A stretch of 64,000 nt of DNA from Paenibacillus sp. J5C2022 (GCF_025567625.1 NZ_JAOQJC010000001.1:248001-312000), one strand, 5' to 3'. Shown: positions 17,235-25,936, numbered from the stretch's first letter. Program-made: numbers and translations. The notes: a model not told the origin generated them from the sequence alone.

Positions 17235-17338
17235 GTGGAGATATGAGGCGGAAGCGGAAGGCTTATCAGGCAACCTATCCATTTTCATATTCCACTTTTC
17301 TAGAGACACTAGAGCAATCATTGCTTTAGTGTTTTTTT
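17235..17338 (+). promoter_or_regulatory. Attenuator-like leader with terminator hairpin
   Basis: CACTAGAGCAAT (17307-17318) pairs with ATTGCTTTAGTG (17320-17331), and seven T follow: a clear intrinsic terminator placed between promoter and gene. Upstream, GTGGAGATATGA (17235-17246) can pair with TCATATTCCAC (17285-17295) as an aptamer-like or anti-terminator stem. I could not match it to a known riboswitch class. It could instead end an unseen upstream transcript. Confidence 0.5.
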
Positions 17339-17358
17339 ATTTGATGGAGGTGTATCAG

Positions 17359-18099
17359 ATGTCAAGGTACAGAAGAGTTCTCATTAAGCTTAGTGGCGGT
17401 GCGGTAGCAGGACAATCGGAATTCGGCTTCGAACCGGCCAGCCTGGAGCACATTGCGAATGAAATTATGTCTGTTGTGAACTTGGGAGTGGAGGTGTCAC
17501 TAGTCATCGGGGGCGGCAATATATTCAGAGGGCAGATGGCGGAGAGCTGGGGCATAGAACGAGCTGAAGCCGATAACATTGGAACGTTGGCGACGGTGAT
17601 CAATAGCTTGATGCTGCGAGGCGTGCTCAAAGCGAAAACGAACAAAGAAGTTCGCGTCATGACCGCAATTCCGATTACCTCAGTCGCAGAGCCCTACATT
17701 AGACTTAGAGCTATTCATCATTTGGAAAAGGGATATATCGTCATTTTTGCAGGGGGGAATGGTCAGCCTTATGTGACAACCGATTATCCTTCTGTTCAGA
17801 GAGCAATCGAGGTTCACTGTGACGCTTTGTTAGTGGCCAAACAAGGAGTTAACGGTGTTCTTAGTGCTGACCCAAAACTTGATGCAGAGGCACGAATGTT
17901 CAAATCCCTTCACTATGACGACGTCTTGAAGCATAACCTGAAAATTATGGATCAGTCCGCCTTCATTCTGGCCAGGGATTATCATCTGCCTATGCATGTA
18001 TTTAACTTCGATCGGCCAGGGTCGATGAGAGATATCTGTGAAGGGGAAAATAACGGGACGATGATTAGCGGCGAATCGGTTCTGGAATTGGAAGATTAA
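17359..18099 (+). CDS. UMP kinase (PyrH)-family amino-acid-kinase fold protein
   Basis: A 246-residue protein of the hexameric bacterial UMP kinase family, which phosphorylates UMP to UDP. Seen are the nucleotide-binding start RVLIKLSGGA, the VIGGGNIFRG loop, IFAGGNGQPYVTTD and VLSADPKLD. The ATG at 17359 follows TGGAGG by 8 bases. The gene is not in the usual rpsB-tsf-pyrH-frr setting and reads as a paralogue. It sits behind a terminator-bearing leader and is 22 bp upstream of a HAD phosphatase gene. It may be a specialised nucleotide or phosphorylated-sugar kinase; real UMP kinase activity is plausible. Confidence 0.78.
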   Translation: MSRYRRVLIKLSGGAVAGQSEFGFEPASLEHIANEIMSVVNLGVEVSLVIGGGNIFRGQMAESWGIERAEADNIGTLATVINSLMLRGVLKAKTNKEVRVMTAIPITSVAEPYIRLRAIHHLEKGYIVIFAGGNGQPYVTTDYPSVQRAIEVHCDALLVAKQGVNGVLSADPKLDAEARMFKSLHYDDVLKHNLKIMDQSAFILARDYHLPMHVFNFDRPGSMRDICEGENNGTMISGESVLELED

Positions 18100-18121
18100 A
18101 GGATAGATTGGGGGAACGAGC

Positions 18122-18658
18122 ATGCCAAAAATACAAGCCGCCTTTATAGATCGAGACGGTACTTTGGGCGGACATGGTCATTTTATTCATCCACGAGATT
18201 TTGAGTTATATCCTTCAAGCTTAGAAGCATTGCAGCTATTAAGAAACGCAGGAATCAAATTGTTCGCACTTACAAATCAACACAATATTTCTAAAGGGAA
18301 GGCTACAGAGTTGGATTTTATTCATGAGTTCGACAATTATGGATTCGATGCCGCTTATATATGTCCTCATGAACCAGAGGATGGCTGTAACTGTCGCAAG
18401 CCGCTTCCCGGTATGCTGCTTCGAGCTGCAGAAGAGCATGAGTTAGATCTGACTCAATGTGTGGTCATTGGCGATGTGGGTTCCACGGATATGCTTGCAG
18501 CTGCCGCAGTTGGAGCAAGAAGAATTCTTGTAGAGACAGGATGGGGCAAGGATTCCCTGGGCAAATACCGTCAGAAGTGGTATGAGCAAGCAACGCCGGA
18601 CTATGTTGCAAAGAATTTCTTAGACGCGGCAAAATGGATTGTGAGGAACGATCTTTGA
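18122..18658 (+). CDS. HAD-IIIA phosphatase, GmhB/histidinol-phosphatase type
   Basis: A 178-residue hydrolase with motif I DRDGT (Asp10 nucleophile, Asp12 acid/base), motif II LTNQ, the zinc-loop residues CPHEPEDGCNCRKP and motif III/IV GDVGSTDMLAA. This pattern is that of D-glycero-manno-heptose bisphosphate or histidinol-phosphate phosphatases. No heptose or histidine pathway genes are nearby. It follows the UMP-kinase-like gene by 22 bp and is probably cotranscribed; a shared role on a nucleotide or sugar phosphate is possible. Confidence 0.78.
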   Translation: MPKIQAAFIDRDGTLGGHGHFIHPRDFELYPSSLEALQLLRNAGIKLFALTNQHNISKGKATELDFIHEFDNYGFDAAYICPHEPEDGCNCRKPLPGMLLRAAEEHELDLTQCVVIGDVGSTDMLAAAAVGARRILVETGWGKDSLGKYRQKWYEQATPDYVAKNFLDAAKWIVRNDL

Positions 18659-18720
18659 TAAGTTGTCGAAAGGATTAAGCGTCTGAACCGAGGGGAATTC
18701 CATGCGAGAGGTGAGATGTT

Positions 18721-19226
18721 GTGCAAAATAGAAATTCGACGTATCGTATTCAAAAATCCAGTCTTGGAGTAGAACGCGAAATAGAGCGATTAAAAATACA
18801 AGTACAAATGGGATGGGAAAAGGAATATCGCAACTTGCAATGGTATGGACTCCAGAACGGTATGAATATTATAGAGTTAGGTAGATTGCGAAGTATCAGG
18901 AAGCTCATGGGGGAAACCGTTACTTAGGGCGTTCACTCCCCAGATTGTTAGGCGCAGCAAGCTATGTAGATATCGATATCGATGCAACCCTTCAGCATAG
19001 CGATCTGTTAGGCTTAGAAGGATTCAGGGAGCAATTTGATGTGCAACGGTTTAGACGATTGTATGAAAAAGGGATATTGGATTCGGAAGAATATGAACAA
19101 CTGCATCGGATATCCGAGGAGTTGCAAACTTCTCAAGAGTCATATGCCATGATGAACTTCATAATGGGCTGTGGAACCAAACCAATTATGGCTTCTAATA
19201 GCCAGCAGGATAATTTACAATGTTAA
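18721..19226 (+). pseudogene. SAM-dependent methyltransferase with the core deleted
   Basis: The first part (GTG 18721) encodes the usual lead-in of a class I methyltransferase, KEYRNLQWYGLQNGMNIIELG, which should continue into the glycine-rich SAM loop. Instead it runs into RLRSIRK and stops at 18927. The C-terminal part is open in another frame from 18885 (KYQEAHGGNRYLGRSLPRLL, then HSDLLGLEGFREQFD) and stops at 19226. The SAM-binding core, well over 100 residues, is absent, and the join near 18877-18890 is out of frame. This is a disabled gene in a block with other deletion scars. Confidence 0.72.
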
Positions 19227-19301
19227 TAATTAATGTGGCTAATTATAATACGCTTGGATTGATTTGCGGAACGCGTATAGAATGGTTAGCGGGAGGTACT
19301 C

Positions 19302-19499
19302 ATGGAGCTCCTCATTTCATTTTCTGCAATTTTATTTATGCCGATATTTGCACTCGTTTTTATCGTGACATTGCTTTCGGCAATGAGAAGAATTAAAACT
19401 GGTCAGGAGCTAAATGGAATTGAATACGTATGTGGGATAGCATTTGCCCTAATGATGTGGACAATAAGCGGTTCGATCATTCTCAGTGCAAATCAATAA
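19302..19499 (+). CDS. Small two-helix membrane protein
   Basis: A 65-residue protein with hydrophobic segments at about 3-26 (LISFSAILFMPIFALVFIV) and 45-62 (CGIAFALMMWTISGSIIL), joined by a basic loop. GGGAGG precedes the ATG at a good distance. Its function is unknown. It stands between the broken methyltransferase and the inositol-phosphatase gene. Confidence 0.55.
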   Translation: MELLISFSAILFMPIFALVFIVTLLSAMRRIKTGQELNGIEYVCGIAFALMMWTISGSIILSANQ

Positions 19500-19523
19500 T
19501 TAATGACATTAACGAGGTGTGCA

Positions 19524-20357
19524 ATGGATCAATCTACTATCCAAAAAGCAAAAGAGTTATCTGTACAAGTTATTCGCGAAGCAGGACAAATTGCAAAGTC
19601 GAAATTTGATCGATTCGTAGATTTGAAAACGAAAGATGAGTATGGGGATGTCATTACAGAGGTGGATCTTCTAGCGGAAAAGATTATTATTCATGCAATT
19701 AGGGAGGTATTCCCAAGTCATCAGATCCACAGTGAAGAGGCAGGTACAGTAGGTTCTGAGAGCGATTGGCTATGGTTAGTTGATCCTTTGGATGGCACGA
19801 ATAACTTTGCAATTGGGTTAGCCGTATTTACAACTTCCATAACGTTAATGTACAGAAGAGAGCCGGTATTAGGAGTCGTATACGAACCGATGACGGATCG
19901 ATTATTCGTATCCGTTCTAGGTGAAGGCACATTCTGTAACAATCGTCCGCACCATATGAAATATCATTCAGACTTATCCAGGGGAAATATAGGCTGGATT
20001 CAAGGTCATAAGGTGCAGAACGACAGCAGGGCAGTCAAGCTTAGACATTTTTTGGATATTCGTTTCAAAAGGATGATGAGGCTTTGGGCACCGACAATAC
20101 AATGGTGCATGCTGGCCAAGGGAGATATCGATGGCATAGTTCTTTATAATTCTGAAGGCGATGATCTGTACTCAGGGATATTAATGGTGAAGGAAGCTGG
20201 AGGAATTGTCGTAGACTTCGAAGGCCGTTCTTTTAGCGGCATGTGTGAAGAGCCCTATCTGATCGCTTGTCATCCTAATCATAGAGATGACTTGTTGAGG
20301 ATTGTAAGAGAAGGATTAGTGGAGGGAGCTAATGAGAGTACTAATTGTCTCCGATGA
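19524..20357 (+). CDS. Inositol monophosphatase-family phosphatase
   Basis: A 277-residue Mg-dependent phosphatase of the IMPase/FBPase/CysQ superfamily. Metal-site motifs are VITEVD, HSEEAG and WLVDPLDGTNNFA. The third metal Asp region, usually WD.AAG, reads GDDLYSGILMVKEAGG here. ATG 19524 follows GAGGTG; the in-frame ATG at 19503 lacks a site. Its last 26 bases overlap the next gene, which points to cotranscription. The substrate could be inositol phosphate or another sugar/nucleotide phosphate. Confidence 0.8.
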   Translation: MDQSTIQKAKELSVQVIREAGQIAKSKFDRFVDLKTKDEYGDVITEVDLLAEKIIIHAIREVFPSHQIHSEEAGTVGSESDWLWLVDPLDGTNNFAIGLAVFTTSITLMYRREPVLGVVYEPMTDRLFVSVLGEGTFCNNRPHHMKYHSDLSRGNIGWIQGHKVQNDSRAVKLRHFLDIRFKRMMRLWAPTIQWCMLAKGDIDGIVLYNSEGDDLYSGILMVKEAGGIVVDFEGRSFSGMCEEPYLIACHPNHRDDLLRIVREGLVEGANESTNCLR

Positions 20358-20787
20358 AGAGTCGAAGTATATTTGGGATCATTATGAGCCGGATAGGTTC
20401 AAAGGTGTTGAATTAATTATATCCTGCGGTGATCTCAAAGCAGAGTACTTATCCTTTCTGGTGACGATGATTAACGCTCCATTATTCTACGTACACGGCA
20501 ATCATGATATCAGTTATAAAGTTCATCCGCCTGAAGGCTGCGAATGCATTGATGGAAAATTGATCCACTTTAAGGGACTTCGTATATTAGGTCTAGGAGG
20601 AAGCCATCGCTATAACCTTTGTCATAGAGGCTTCGAGTGCTTTGTTGCAGTTATGGACCGGTATCAGCCTACATACTTGCTTCATGGACATCAGCATTTG
20701 AATTATGGGAGGAACCAGAGAATACATCAGTATGTTAATACTAAAATAATTAATGCATTTGGATACCACATTCTGGACATTAGTTAG
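20332..20787 (+). CDS. Metallophosphoesterase with an internal in-frame deletion
   Basis: A 151-residue calcineurin-like phosphoesterase with SCGDLKAEYLSF, YVHGNHD and LHGHQHLNYG metal-binding motifs. Relatives starting with SDEESKYIWD continue after GLGGSHRYN with about 50 residues that include a VTHAPA metal-ligand motif before LCHRGFECF. Here GLGGSHRYN joins LCHRGFECF directly, so that histidine segment is gone while the frame is kept. The product may be folded but inactive. The gene starts inside the end of the IMPase gene behind GGAGGGAG. The size of the loss is from memory of the family, not from an alignment. Confidence 0.65.
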   Translation: MRVLIVSDEESKYIWDHYEPDRFKGVELIISCGDLKAEYLSFLVTMINAPLFYVHGNHDISYKVHPPEGCECIDGKLIHFKGLRILGLGGSHRYNLCHRGFECFVAVMDRYQPTYLLHGHQHLNYGRNQRIHQYVNTKIINAFGYHILDIS

Positions 20788-20815
20788 AAATGAAACTGAA
20801 ATAGGGAGTTCGACA

Positions 20816-21574
20816 ATGAAATTAGTCCGTCATCTATTCGTTATATCAATATTCAGTGTACTTCTTGGCTGTGGGAGTCATCCGAATCAGACTCCGGCAT
20901 CAACGAGTACACCTATTCCAAACGTTGCACAAACTGACAATGAAATTAGTGATGCGTCTGTGCAGCAACAAGTTCCCGAAGTCGAAGAAGAGTCAGCTCA
21001 AAATAAGGATATCCTTTCGTTAATTCCGGATGGTTGGGTATTAATGGATTCATTCGATGAAGACCTAGTAAAGGCTGAAGGGGATTTAAACAAAGATGGC
21101 ATTGACGATGTAGCTATTGTCATTGAGGAGGTAATAGAAAGTAATGCGGCTCCAAATCGAGCATTGCTTATTGCTTTTAAAAATAATGAGGGAAATCTCG
21201 CGCTGTCAATTATAGCGGAAAACGTAATCCTAAAGGAGAACGAAGGAGGAGTCTGGGGAGATCCTTTCGAAAGTATATCGATAGATCGAGGCTCCATTAT
21301 CGTAAGCGATTACGGCGGCAGCAACTGGCGCTGGTACAATCGATACAGATTTAGATACCAAGATCAGGACTGGTATATGATTGGAGCTACAAGAGGGAGT
21401 TATTTCTCAGGAGATGCTTCCATAGACCAAGCGGATGAAGAAGACTTCAACTTGCTAACAGGAGATTATATCGTGAAGAAACGAAATGAAGAAGGGGAAA
21501 TGGAAGTAACGAAAGGCAATCGAGGAAAGATGCCTTTAGTAAAGCTAAGCCAGTTTAACATTGAAAACATGTAG
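20816..21574 (+). CDS. Lipoprotein with an FG-GAP/VCBS-like domain
   Basis: A 252-residue exported lipoprotein. The signal peptide ends in a lipobox (SVLLGCGS). A Ser/Thr/Gln-rich linker and a domain with LNKDGIDDVAIVIEE, a calcium-loop-like repeat of the VCBS/FG-GAP type, follow. ATG 20816 follows AGGGAG. It is probably held on the outer face of the membrane; the binding partner is unknown. It is the last plus-strand gene before a convergent ABC transporter remnant. Confidence 0.65.
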   Translation: MKLVRHLFVISIFSVLLGCGSHPNQTPASTSTPIPNVAQTDNEISDASVQQQVPEVEEESAQNKDILSLIPDGWVLMDSFDEDLVKAEGDLNKDGIDDVAIVIEEVIESNAAPNRALLIAFKNNEGNLALSIIAENVILKENEGGVWGDPFESISIDRGSIIVSDYGGSNWRWYNRYRFRYQDQDWYMIGATRGSYFSGDASIDQADEEDFNLLTGDYIVKKRNEEGEMEVTKGNRGKMPLVKLSQFNIENM

Positions 21575-21594
21575 GTGAATACATCCCAAAATAT

Positions 21595-21619
21595 GAGGGG
21601 GGGCATTGGAAGCCCCCTC
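21595..21619. terminator. GC-rich hairpin between convergent genes
   Basis: GAGGGGGGGC (21595-21604) can pair with GCCCCCTC (21612-21619). It lacks a T run on either side, so it is a weak bidirectional terminator candidate. Confidence 0.35.
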
Positions 21620-21635
21620 TTCGGATTGTCAAAGA

Positions 21636-22391
21636 CTATTCCCACTTGAAATAACGAAGCGACAAGCTTACACATGCAACTGCAAGTGCAAGCATGACTA
21701 TAACAGGAACAATGGTACTTTCTGCAGACATTCCAAGTCCAAGGGAAGCGCCCTTAAGCATTTTGATTCCCTGAGTCAATGGCAGCAGATCAGCCGCTTT
21801 TTGTAGCGTAGCTGGCATAACTTCATAGGGCAAGGTAGCGCCTGAGAAGATCAGCATTGGAAAATAAAGCAAGCTGGCTATAACACCTGCTATCTTCATA
21901 TGGGGTGCCAGTCCGCCTACCAAGAGTCCCATGCTAAACATAGACGCCATGACCAGGAAATACGCACCTATGAAGACAATCCAAGATCCCTGAAACTGGT
22001 AACCATAGAAAATAGAGGCCGTTGCATACACAAGGAGGAGCGAAACGATTGCATAAAGCGCATAGATGGTCAATTGTACAGTTAAGATGAGAGTGGGGCT
22101 AATCGGCGTGACCTTGAATCGTTTCAGTATTTTCCTGGTCCGGTAATCGGCTATGACTAACGGAAATCCCATAACCCCACCGGCACAAATGGCAATAGTT
22201 GAAATGGCACCAAAGGATTGTTCCAGAAAGGTGTGTGTAGCTCCATCGTATGCTGGCTTATTACCGAAGATCGCGCCTATAATAATGACTACGACGATAG
22301 GCATGCCTATTGCAAAAATGAACATATCCAATCCACGTAGAGAAAGTCTGGACTCTATTTTGAATAGTGCTTTAAATGCTCTCAATCTCAT
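21636..22391 (-). CDS. ABC-2 type transporter permease
   Basis: A membrane protein of about 251 residues with six hydrophobic segments and the ABC-2 layout. Segments include MFIFAIGMPIVVVIIIGAIF near the start and LLYFPMLIFSGATLPYEVMP before the last pair. On the minus strand GAGGAGG precedes ATG at 22391 by 3 bases and a TTG by 9; longer in-frame starts exist up to 22463. It overlaps the end of the ATPase fragment. Because its ATPase partner is truncated, the exporter is probably not functional unless another ATPase substitutes. Confidence 0.7.
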   Translation of the reverse strand: MRLRAFKALFKIESRLSLRGLDMFIFAIGMPIVVVIIIGAIFGNKPAYDGATHTFLEQSFGAISTIAICAGGVMGFPLVIADYRTRKILKRFKVTPISPTLILTVQLTIYALYAIVSLLLVYATASIFYGYQFQGSWIVFIGAYFLVMASMFSMGLLVGGLAPHMKIAGVIASLLYFPMLIFSGATLPYEVMPATLQKAADLLPLTQGIKMLKGASLGLGMSAESTIVPVIVMLALAVACVSLSLRYFKWE

Positions 22392-22695
22392 GTACCTCCT
22401 CATCCGTAAACCAAAGATAAGCTTCTTCCAACTTATCATATGGACTTGCCGCAATGGCTTCATGTACCGTTCCGTAAAAAACGCTGCTTCCCCTCTTCAA
22501 AATCAGAATATGATCGCAAAGCGCTTCTACCTCGTCCATAAAGTGAGAAGTTAATAGTATCGACAGCCCTCGTTTCTTCAATACAGAAAGGCTGCGCCAC
22601 ACATCCCGCCTTGCTCTCGCATCAAGTCCAGTCGTCAGCTCATCCAAAAATAGCACCTCAGGTTTTGGAATTAATGCCAGAACGATAAAGAGCAT
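22372..22695 (-). pseudogene. ABC transporter ATPase, C-terminal half only
   Basis: The 107 codons start right after where the LSGG signature should be: LFIVLALIPKPEVLFLDEL is the Walker B strand (LDEL rather than LDEP), with the D-loop TTGLDA and the H-loop TSHFMDEVEALCD. The Walker A, Q-loop and signature motifs are missing, and upstream bases on this strand read an unrelated AIIEPIES. The break lies near 22698. It abuts a plus-strand fragment of another gene, so this is a rearrangement or deletion join. Confidence 0.75.
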
Positions 22696-22714
22696 ACTTT
22701 CAATAGGTTCAATA

Positions 22715-22867
22715 ATGGCTTCAAGCAGTCTAGATAAAATATGGATTCAGTTAGATGAGATTAATGAACGATATAAGTTGAAGGAAGGTTATATAGCTGG
22801 ACCGGCAAGCAACAAAATCGAAGCTGTTGATATTGCACGAACGATTATTGAAGCTTCGAATAGATAG
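22715..22867 (+). pseudogene. Unidentified gene fragment at the ABC ATPase junction
   Basis: An open stretch of 50 codons (ATG 22715 to TAG 22865-22867) with protein-like composition, including YKLKEGYIAGPASNKIEAVD and ARTIIEASNR. The frame stays open back to at least 22682, with no ribosome site. It looks like the C-terminal end of a larger protein cut by the same event that truncated the ATPase. I do not recognise the family. Confidence 0.3.
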
Positions 22868-22895
22868 AAAGCAATAGATAAAAAATGAACTTGAT

Positions 22896-22924
22896 TTGCA
22901 TAGGGGTGGGGGGTATGTTATAAT
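22896..22924 (+). promoter_or_regulatory. csoR promoter with CsoR-type G-box
   Basis: TTGCAT (22896-22901), 17 bases and TATAAT (22919-22924). The spacer holds ATAGGGGTGGGGGGTAT (22900-22916), a G-rich pseudo-palindrome of the kind bound by CsoR repressors, which fits copper-relieved autorepression. Confidence 0.6.
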
Positions 22925-22945
22925 TCGATCAAAGGAGGGATTCCG

Positions 22946-23296
22946 ATGAACGAAGAGACAATCCTCTTGGATCAACGGATGGAGCATGAGCCGGGTTGTT
23001 GCTCTCATGAAGATGGGGAGCGCAAGAGTCATCATACCGATAAAGCGAAGAGTGGTCTGGCCAACCGATTGAACCGCATCGAGGGACAGGTTCGCGGCAT
23101 TAAAGGCATGATCGAGAGAGATGCTTACTGTGATGACGTTTTGAATCAGATCGCCTCGGTCCAAGCTTCTTTAAACAGTGTCGGGAAGCTGCTGCTGGAA
23201 TATCATATGAAGAGTTGTGTCATCGAACGGATTCAAGAAGGGGATACGGAAGTATTGACGGAGCTTATGACGACCATGAACAAGTTAATGAAATAA
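22946..23296 (+). CDS. csoR: Copper-sensing repressor CsoR
   Basis: A 116-residue all-helical DUF156 repressor. The Cu(I) ligands Cys-His-Cys are present: Cys62 in AYCDDVL, and His87 and Cys91 in EYHMKSC. The RLNRIEGQVRGIKGMIE helix is the family hallmark. The N-terminus carries an extra Cys/His-rich stretch (GCCSHEDGERKSHH) that may add metal binding. AAAGGAGG precedes the ATG. It is followed by a small terminator and then copA with its own G-box promoter, so both are likely CsoR-controlled. Confidence 0.88.
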   Translation: MNEETILLDQRMEHEPGCCSHEDGERKSHHTDKAKSGLANRLNRIEGQVRGIKGMIERDAYCDDVLNQIASVQASLNSVGKLLLEYHMKSCVIERIQEGDTEVLTELMTTMNKLMK

Positions 23297-23312
23297 GAAA
23301 AAATCGCTTAAG

Positions 23313-23333
23313 AGCAGCAGCAATGCTGCTTTT
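23313..23333 (+). terminator. Short terminator after csoR
   Basis: AGCAGCA (23313-23319), loop GCAA and TGCTGCT (23324-23330), followed by TTTTA. Confidence 0.5.
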
Positions 23334-23348
23334 ATAACCCCTTTATAT

Positions 23349-23407
23349 ATAGGGTACAGGGGTAATGTAAAAAGTTGTTGACTTATTATACGGTATAGGG
23401 GTATATT
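23349..23407 (+). promoter_or_regulatory. copA promoter with CsoR-type operator(s)
   Basis: TTGACT (23378-23383), 18 bases and TATATT (23402-23407). ATACGGTATAGGGGTAT (23388-23404) fills the spacer and resembles the Bacillus copZA operator. A second G-rich copy, ATAGGGTACAGGGGTAAT, lies upstream at 23349-23366. Copper binding to CsoR should release this promoter. Confidence 0.65.
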
Positions 23408-23429
23408 AAAAACAAGGAGATCGTTGGAA

Positions 23430-25907
23430 ATGAACTTGAAGGAGCGAATACCAATGGAAGCAGCAAGCACAACCAATCAGAATAGTCAAACTACCTTACA
23501 GCTCACCGGCATGACGTGTGCCGCCTGTGCGAATAAAATCGAGAAGGGTCTTGGCAAACTTGAAGGTGTGACAAACGCGAATGTAAACTTCGCCTTGGAA
23601 AAGGCAAGCGTGTCATACGACCCGGCGAAGGTTGATGTCCAGCAGTTGGAACAAACCATTAAGAAATTAGGTTATGACACGGTAAAAGAATACGCCGATT
23701 TCTCTCTGGAAGGTATGACATGCGCAGCCTGCGCCAATAAGATCGAAAAGGGACTCAGTAAATTGCCCGGCGTCAAAAGCGCCTCCGTTAACTTCGCAAT
23801 GGAAACGGCACGGGTTGAATACAATTCTGCGGATATATCTATTGTCGATATGCAGCAGCGCGTGGCGAAGCTCGGATATAAAGCGATACCGAAGCAAGAG
23901 GAAGCCGATCCAGCGGAGCATCGCGAGAAAGCCATTTCGCAGCAAAAGCGTAAATTGCTCCTCTCAGCTATTCTTTCGTTGCCACTGCTTTGGTCCATGG
24001 TCAGCCACTTTTCGTTCACGTCCTGGATCTGGATGCCAGATTTGTTCATGAATCCATGGTTTCAATTGGCGTTAGCTACACCGGTTCAATTCTACATCGG
24101 CAAGCAGTTCTATGTGGGCGCGTTCAAAGCCCTTCGCAATAAAAGTGCGAATATGGACGTACTCGTCGCGCTCGGAACGTCGGCTGCTTATTTTTACAGC
24201 TTGTACTTAACGATTGAATGGGCTTCGATGGGCAGCATGGCACATCACGGTCCCGCGATGTACTACGAAACGAGCGCGGTTCTTATCACCCTCGTTATTC
24301 TCGGGAAGTTGTTCGAATCGCTGGCGAAAGGGCGCACTTCTGAAGCCATCAAAACCCTGATGGGCCTTCAAGCGAAAACGGCTCTTGTCGTTCGGGATGG
24401 GCAAGAACTGACAATTCCGGTTGAAGAAGTACTTGTCAATGATATTGTGGTCGTGAAACCTGGTGAGAAGATCCCGGTAGATGGAGAAGTACTGGAAGGA
24501 AGCTCGTCGGTCGATGAATCGATGCTGACCGGCGAAAGCATTCCCGTCGAAAAGAAAGCCGGCGATAGCGTCATTGGCGCTACCGTTAACAAAAACGGCA
24601 GATTGAAAGTGAAGGCGACTAAAGTCGGCAAGGAAACTGCCCTTGCCCAAATCATTAAGGTTGTGGAAGAAGCACAAGGCTCAAAAGCACCGATTCAACG
24701 AGTAGCGGATGTCATCTCCGGCATCTTCGTGCCGATCGTCGTAGGAATTGCGGTTGCCGCATTTCTAGTCTGGTATTTCTGGGTTACACCCGGGGATTTC
24801 GCCAATGCACTGGAGAAGGGGATTGCAATTCTGGTCATCGCCTGCCCTTGCGCATTGGGGCTTGCTACACCGACATCGATTATGGCGGGCTCCGGCCGCG
24901 CCGCGGAGCTTGGCGTGCTGTTCAAAGGCGGAGAACATCTGGAATCCACGCACAAGATCGATGCGATCATTCTTGACAAAACCGGCACAGTAACGAAAGG
25001 TAAACCAGAACTTACGGATGTTGCCGTCTCTCATATGGACGAAGATGCTTTTCTTCGTTTGGTGGGCGCTGCTGAGAAGGATTCCGAGCATCCGCTTGCG
25101 GAGGCGATCGTTGCAGGGATTCGGGCTAAAGGCATTGAGCTGCCGGCAACGGAACAATTCGAAGCGATTCCGGGATTTGGTATCCGCGCCATGGTGGAAG
25201 GTAAAGAGGTTCTGGCCGGTACACGCAAGCTGATGGCGAAATATGACGTGTCTGTCGAACTGGCACTTGAGTGCATGACTCGCTTGGAGGAAGACGGGAA
25301 AACCGCGATGCTAATTGCGGTTGACGGAACGTATGCAGGTCTCGTCGCGGTCGCCGATACCATTAAAGAAACATCGAAAGAAGCTGTAACACGACTGAAG
25401 GAAATGGGCATCGAGGTCATCATGATAACGGGTGACAATGAACGTACCGCACGGGCGATTGCGAGCCAAGTCGGCATTGATCATGTCCGCGCCGAAGTAC
25501 TTCCTGAAGGCAAAGCGGATGAAGTGAAGAAGCTGCAGGCGCAAGGCAAGAAGGTAGCGATGGTTGGCGATGGCATCAATGACGCCCCCGCGCTGGCTAT
25601 GGCAGATATCGGCATGGCGATCGGCACGGGGACGGATGTAGCTATGGAAGCGGCGGACGTCACCTTGATGCGCGGCGATCTAACGAGCATTCCGGATGCG
25701 ATCTACATGAGCCGCAAGACGATGAGCAATATCCGTCAAAATTTGTTCTGGGCACTCGGCTACAACACGCTTGGCATTCCGATTGCCGCAATTGGATTGC
25801 TGGCTCCTTGGGTTGCGGGCGCAGCTATGGCGCTCAGTTCGGTATCCGTCGTCCTTAATGCGCTGCGGCTGCAGCGTGTCAAGGTGCGCTCCTCAAATTT
25901 CAAGTGA
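23430..25907 (+). CDS. copA: Cu(I)-exporting P1B-type ATPase CopA
   Basis: An 825-residue copper pump in the cytoplasmic membrane. Two N-terminal heavy-metal domains each carry [15 protein letters not shown] (about residues 27-41 and 95-109). The membrane metal site is CPC in [13 protein letters not shown] (about 470). The phosphorylated Asp is in DKTGT (about 515), the HP motif is in SEHPLAE and the hinge is [10 protein letters not shown] (about 712). ATG 23430 is chosen for the AAGGAGA site 9 bases upstream; ATG 23454, with its own AAGGAG, is also possible. No separate copZ chaperone gene is next to it. It is followed 29 bp later by a nitrite reductase-like gene. Confidence 0.9.
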   Translation: MNLKERIPMEAASTTNQNSQTTLQLTGMTCAACANKIEKGLGKLEGVTNANVNFALEKASVSYDPAKVDVQQLEQTIKKLGYDTVKEYADFSLEGMTCAACANKIEKGLSKLPGVKSASVNFAMETARVEYNSADISIVDMQQRVAKLGYKAIPKQEEADPAEHREKAISQQKRKLLLSAILSLPLLWSMVSHFSFTSWIWMPDLFMNPWFQLALATPVQFYIGKQFYVGAFKALRNKSANMDVLVALGTSAAYFYSLYLTIEWASMGSMAHHGPAMYYETSAVLITLVILGKLFESLAKGRTSEAIKTLMGLQAKTALVVRDGQELTIPVEEVLVNDIVVVKPGEKIPVDGEVLEGSSSVDESMLTGESIPVEKKAGDSVIGATVNKNGRLKVKATKVGKETALAQIIKVVEEAQGSKAPIQRVADVISGIFVPIVVGIAVAAFLVWYFWVTPGDFANALEKGIAILVIACPCALGLATPTSIMAGSGRAAELGVLFKGGEHLESTHKIDAIILDKTGTVTKGKPELTDVAVSHMDEDAFLRLVGAAEKDSEHPLAEAIVAGIRAKGIELPATEQFEAIPGFGIRAMVEGKEVLAGTRKLMAKYDVSVELALECMTRLEEDGKTAMLIAVDGTYAGLVAVADTIKETSKEAVTRLKEMGIEVIMITGDNERTARAIASQVGIDHVRAEVLPEGKADEVKKLQAQGKKVAMVGDGINDAPALAMADIGMAIGTGTDVAMEAADVTLMRGDLTSIPDAIYMSRKTMSNIRQNLFWALGYNTLGIPIAAIGLLAPWVAGAAMALSSVSVVLNALRLQRVKVRSSNFK

Positions 25908-25936
25908 AACAAAGGTCTCGAAGAGGGAGAATGATA

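Noticed and set aside
17212..17358. An N-terminal extension of the UMP-kinase-like protein.
   Set aside because: It would be translated through the terminator-bearing leader; ATG 17359 has the proper ribosome site and matches family N-termini.
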